Source: JBBWZH01 sp035544115 (lineage in GTDB: Bacteria; Actinomycetota; Actinomycetes; Mycobacteriales; CADCTP01). Taken from it: a stretch of 64,000 bases of DNA. Numbering within the stretch: position 1 is the stretch's first letter; the number at the start of each line of letters is the position of its first letter. The notes below the pieces were generated by a model. The model was not told the origin of the DNA, ran no database searches, and worked only from the letters and a program-made list of their open reading frames with translations. The translations under genes and the position numbers were made by a program. The stretch is from assembly GCA_963714145.1 (NCBI GenBank), contig OY970235.1:2790001-2854000 (forward strand). Direction: 5' to 3'. Shown here in pieces: positions 63,287-64,000 of the stretch.

Positions 63287-64000
63287 CTGGTTCAGCAGGA
63301 CGGTGACGACCGGGCCGGGCCCCGGGTTGCTCACTGTCAGCCGGCCGCCGATCGACTCGGTGAGGTCCCGGGCCAGCGACAGGCCGATCCCGGTGCCGCG
63401 GGCGCCCGGGTCGCCCCGGCGGAACGCGGCGGCCAGGGCGGTCCGGTCGAAGCCGGGGCCCTCGTCGGACACCTCGATGGCCAGCGCTCCGGCGGTGGCC
63501 CGGATGGAGATGGTCACCGCGCCGGCGCCGTGCTGCAACGCGTTGCTGACCAGCACGTCGAGCACCTGATGCAGCACCGCGCCGGTGGCCGCGGCGGGCG
63601 CCAGGTCCGGCTCGGACTCGATCCGGACCTCGCGGCTGCCGGCCAGCTCGTGCCACCGCTGCTGCCGGGCCTGCCCGACCAGGGCCGCCAGGTCGATCGG
63701 CTCGACCGGGGCCAGCGTCTCCCGGGCCCGGGCCAGCAGCTCGTTCACGGTCGACTCGACCTGGTCGATGCGGTCCAGCGCGGTGCGGATGGTCGCCGTC
63801 GGGTCCGCGCCGGGCGCCAGCGCGGCCCGCTCCAGGCCGAGCCGCAGCGCGGTCAGCGGCGTCCGGATCTGGTGCGAGATGTCGCTGGTCAACGCCCGCT
63901 CCCGGTCCAGCAGCGCACCGAGCCGGCGGGCGGTGCGTTCGAGCGCGCGGCCGGCCTGCTCGGCCTCGTAGATACCGGACCCACCGGCGCGGACGGTGAA
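63275..64000 (-). CDS. Sensor histidine kinase (C-terminal 241 residues; runs off the window)
   Basis: The frame enters at 64000 and reads to a stop at 63275. The helix YEAEQAGRALERTARRLGAL looks like a HAMP-to-DHp linker, followed by the H-box SDISHQIRTPLTALRLGLER (phospho-His), N-box LDVLVSNALQHGAG, G1 DEGPGFDRTAL and G2 GTGIGLSLARDLTESIGG. The sensor input and membrane helices lie outside the window. It is the upstream partner of the response regulator. Confidence 0.9.
   Translation of the reverse strand, partial: FTVRAGGSGIYEAEQAGRALERTARRLGALLDRERALTSDISHQIRTPLTALRLGLERAALAPGADPTATIRTALDRIDQVESTVNELLARARETLAPVEPIDLAALVGQARQQRWHELAGSREVRIESEPDLAPAAATGAVLHQVLDVLVSNALQHGAGAVTISIRATAGALAIEVSDEGPGFDRTALAAAFRRGDPGARGTGIGLSLARDLTESIGGRLTVSNPGPGPVVTVLLNQWPS

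Overview
The window is very GC-rich, with dense GTG/ATG starts, four-base GTGA/ATGA gene overlaps and strong third-position G/C. The gene set (DNA polymerase I, a liv branched-chain amino acid importer with an ANTAR regulator, an AftD-type arabinofuranosyltransferase, AfsR-like NB-ARC/TPR regulators, a 2-methylisoborneol-synthase remnant, many lipoproteins and ECF sigma factors) points to a filamentous actinomycete. Micromonosporaceae (Actinoplanes/Micromonospora-like) is the best guess, by inference.

Layout. 1-14012: cell-envelope glycopolymer region: the end of a membrane protein, GT4 and GT2 glycosyltransferases, AftD, a divergent polysaccharide flippase, two paralogous methyltransferases and an OafA-type acyltransferase. 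14013-15079: a gene-free block made of 15-bp and 20-bp tandem repeats with hairpins. 15080-24517: a small membrane protein, two secreted alpha/beta hydrolases, two related mini membrane proteins, polA, a hotdog thioesterase, a GNAT and a lipoprotein. 24546-30558: the livKHMGF importer and the ANTAR regulator. 30675-31484: an unusual tRNA-Leu(CAA) followed by recombinase and aminotransferase remnants. 31527-34015: cytochrome b561, a lipoprotein, an ECF sigma factor and an anti-sigma factor. 34046-35587: a mosaic of three gene fragments, including a broken 2-MIB synthase. 35632-40545: a secreted lectin, an AfsR-like regulator with two tandem tiny secreted peptides, then an IS630 element. 40843-43814: MarR with an MFS exporter, and a PhyH-type dioxygenase. 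43916-49080: a four-gene amino-acid-type biosynthetic operon (AMP-ligase, PLP enzyme, flavin oxidase, DmpA/ThnT-like peptidase). 49674-55476: a tandem-HTH NB-ARC/TPR regulator convergent with a translationally coupled AAA+ ATPase operon of unknown function. 55711-64000: a secreted beta protein, a GT39-type transferase, a PadR/HAAS-type pair, an aromatic amino acid decarboxylase, and a two-component system whose sensor runs off the window.

Two themes stand out. First, tandem repeats with clean periods (15, 16, 18, 20, 27, 33, 57 and 60 bp) sit between and inside genes throughout. Second, several conserved genes (aftD, livG, the ANTAR regulator, the AAA+ gene) are each interrupted by one extra base, which looks more like sequencing error than decay; the 34-35.6 kb and 30.7-31.5 kb stretches do look like genuinely decayed genes.

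The best candidates for something undescribed are the AfsR-like regulator with two homologous secreted micro-peptides (36500-39373), the AAA+ operon (52721-55476), the AMP-ligase operon (43916-49080) and the palindrome-centred 20-bp repeat modules (14459-15020).
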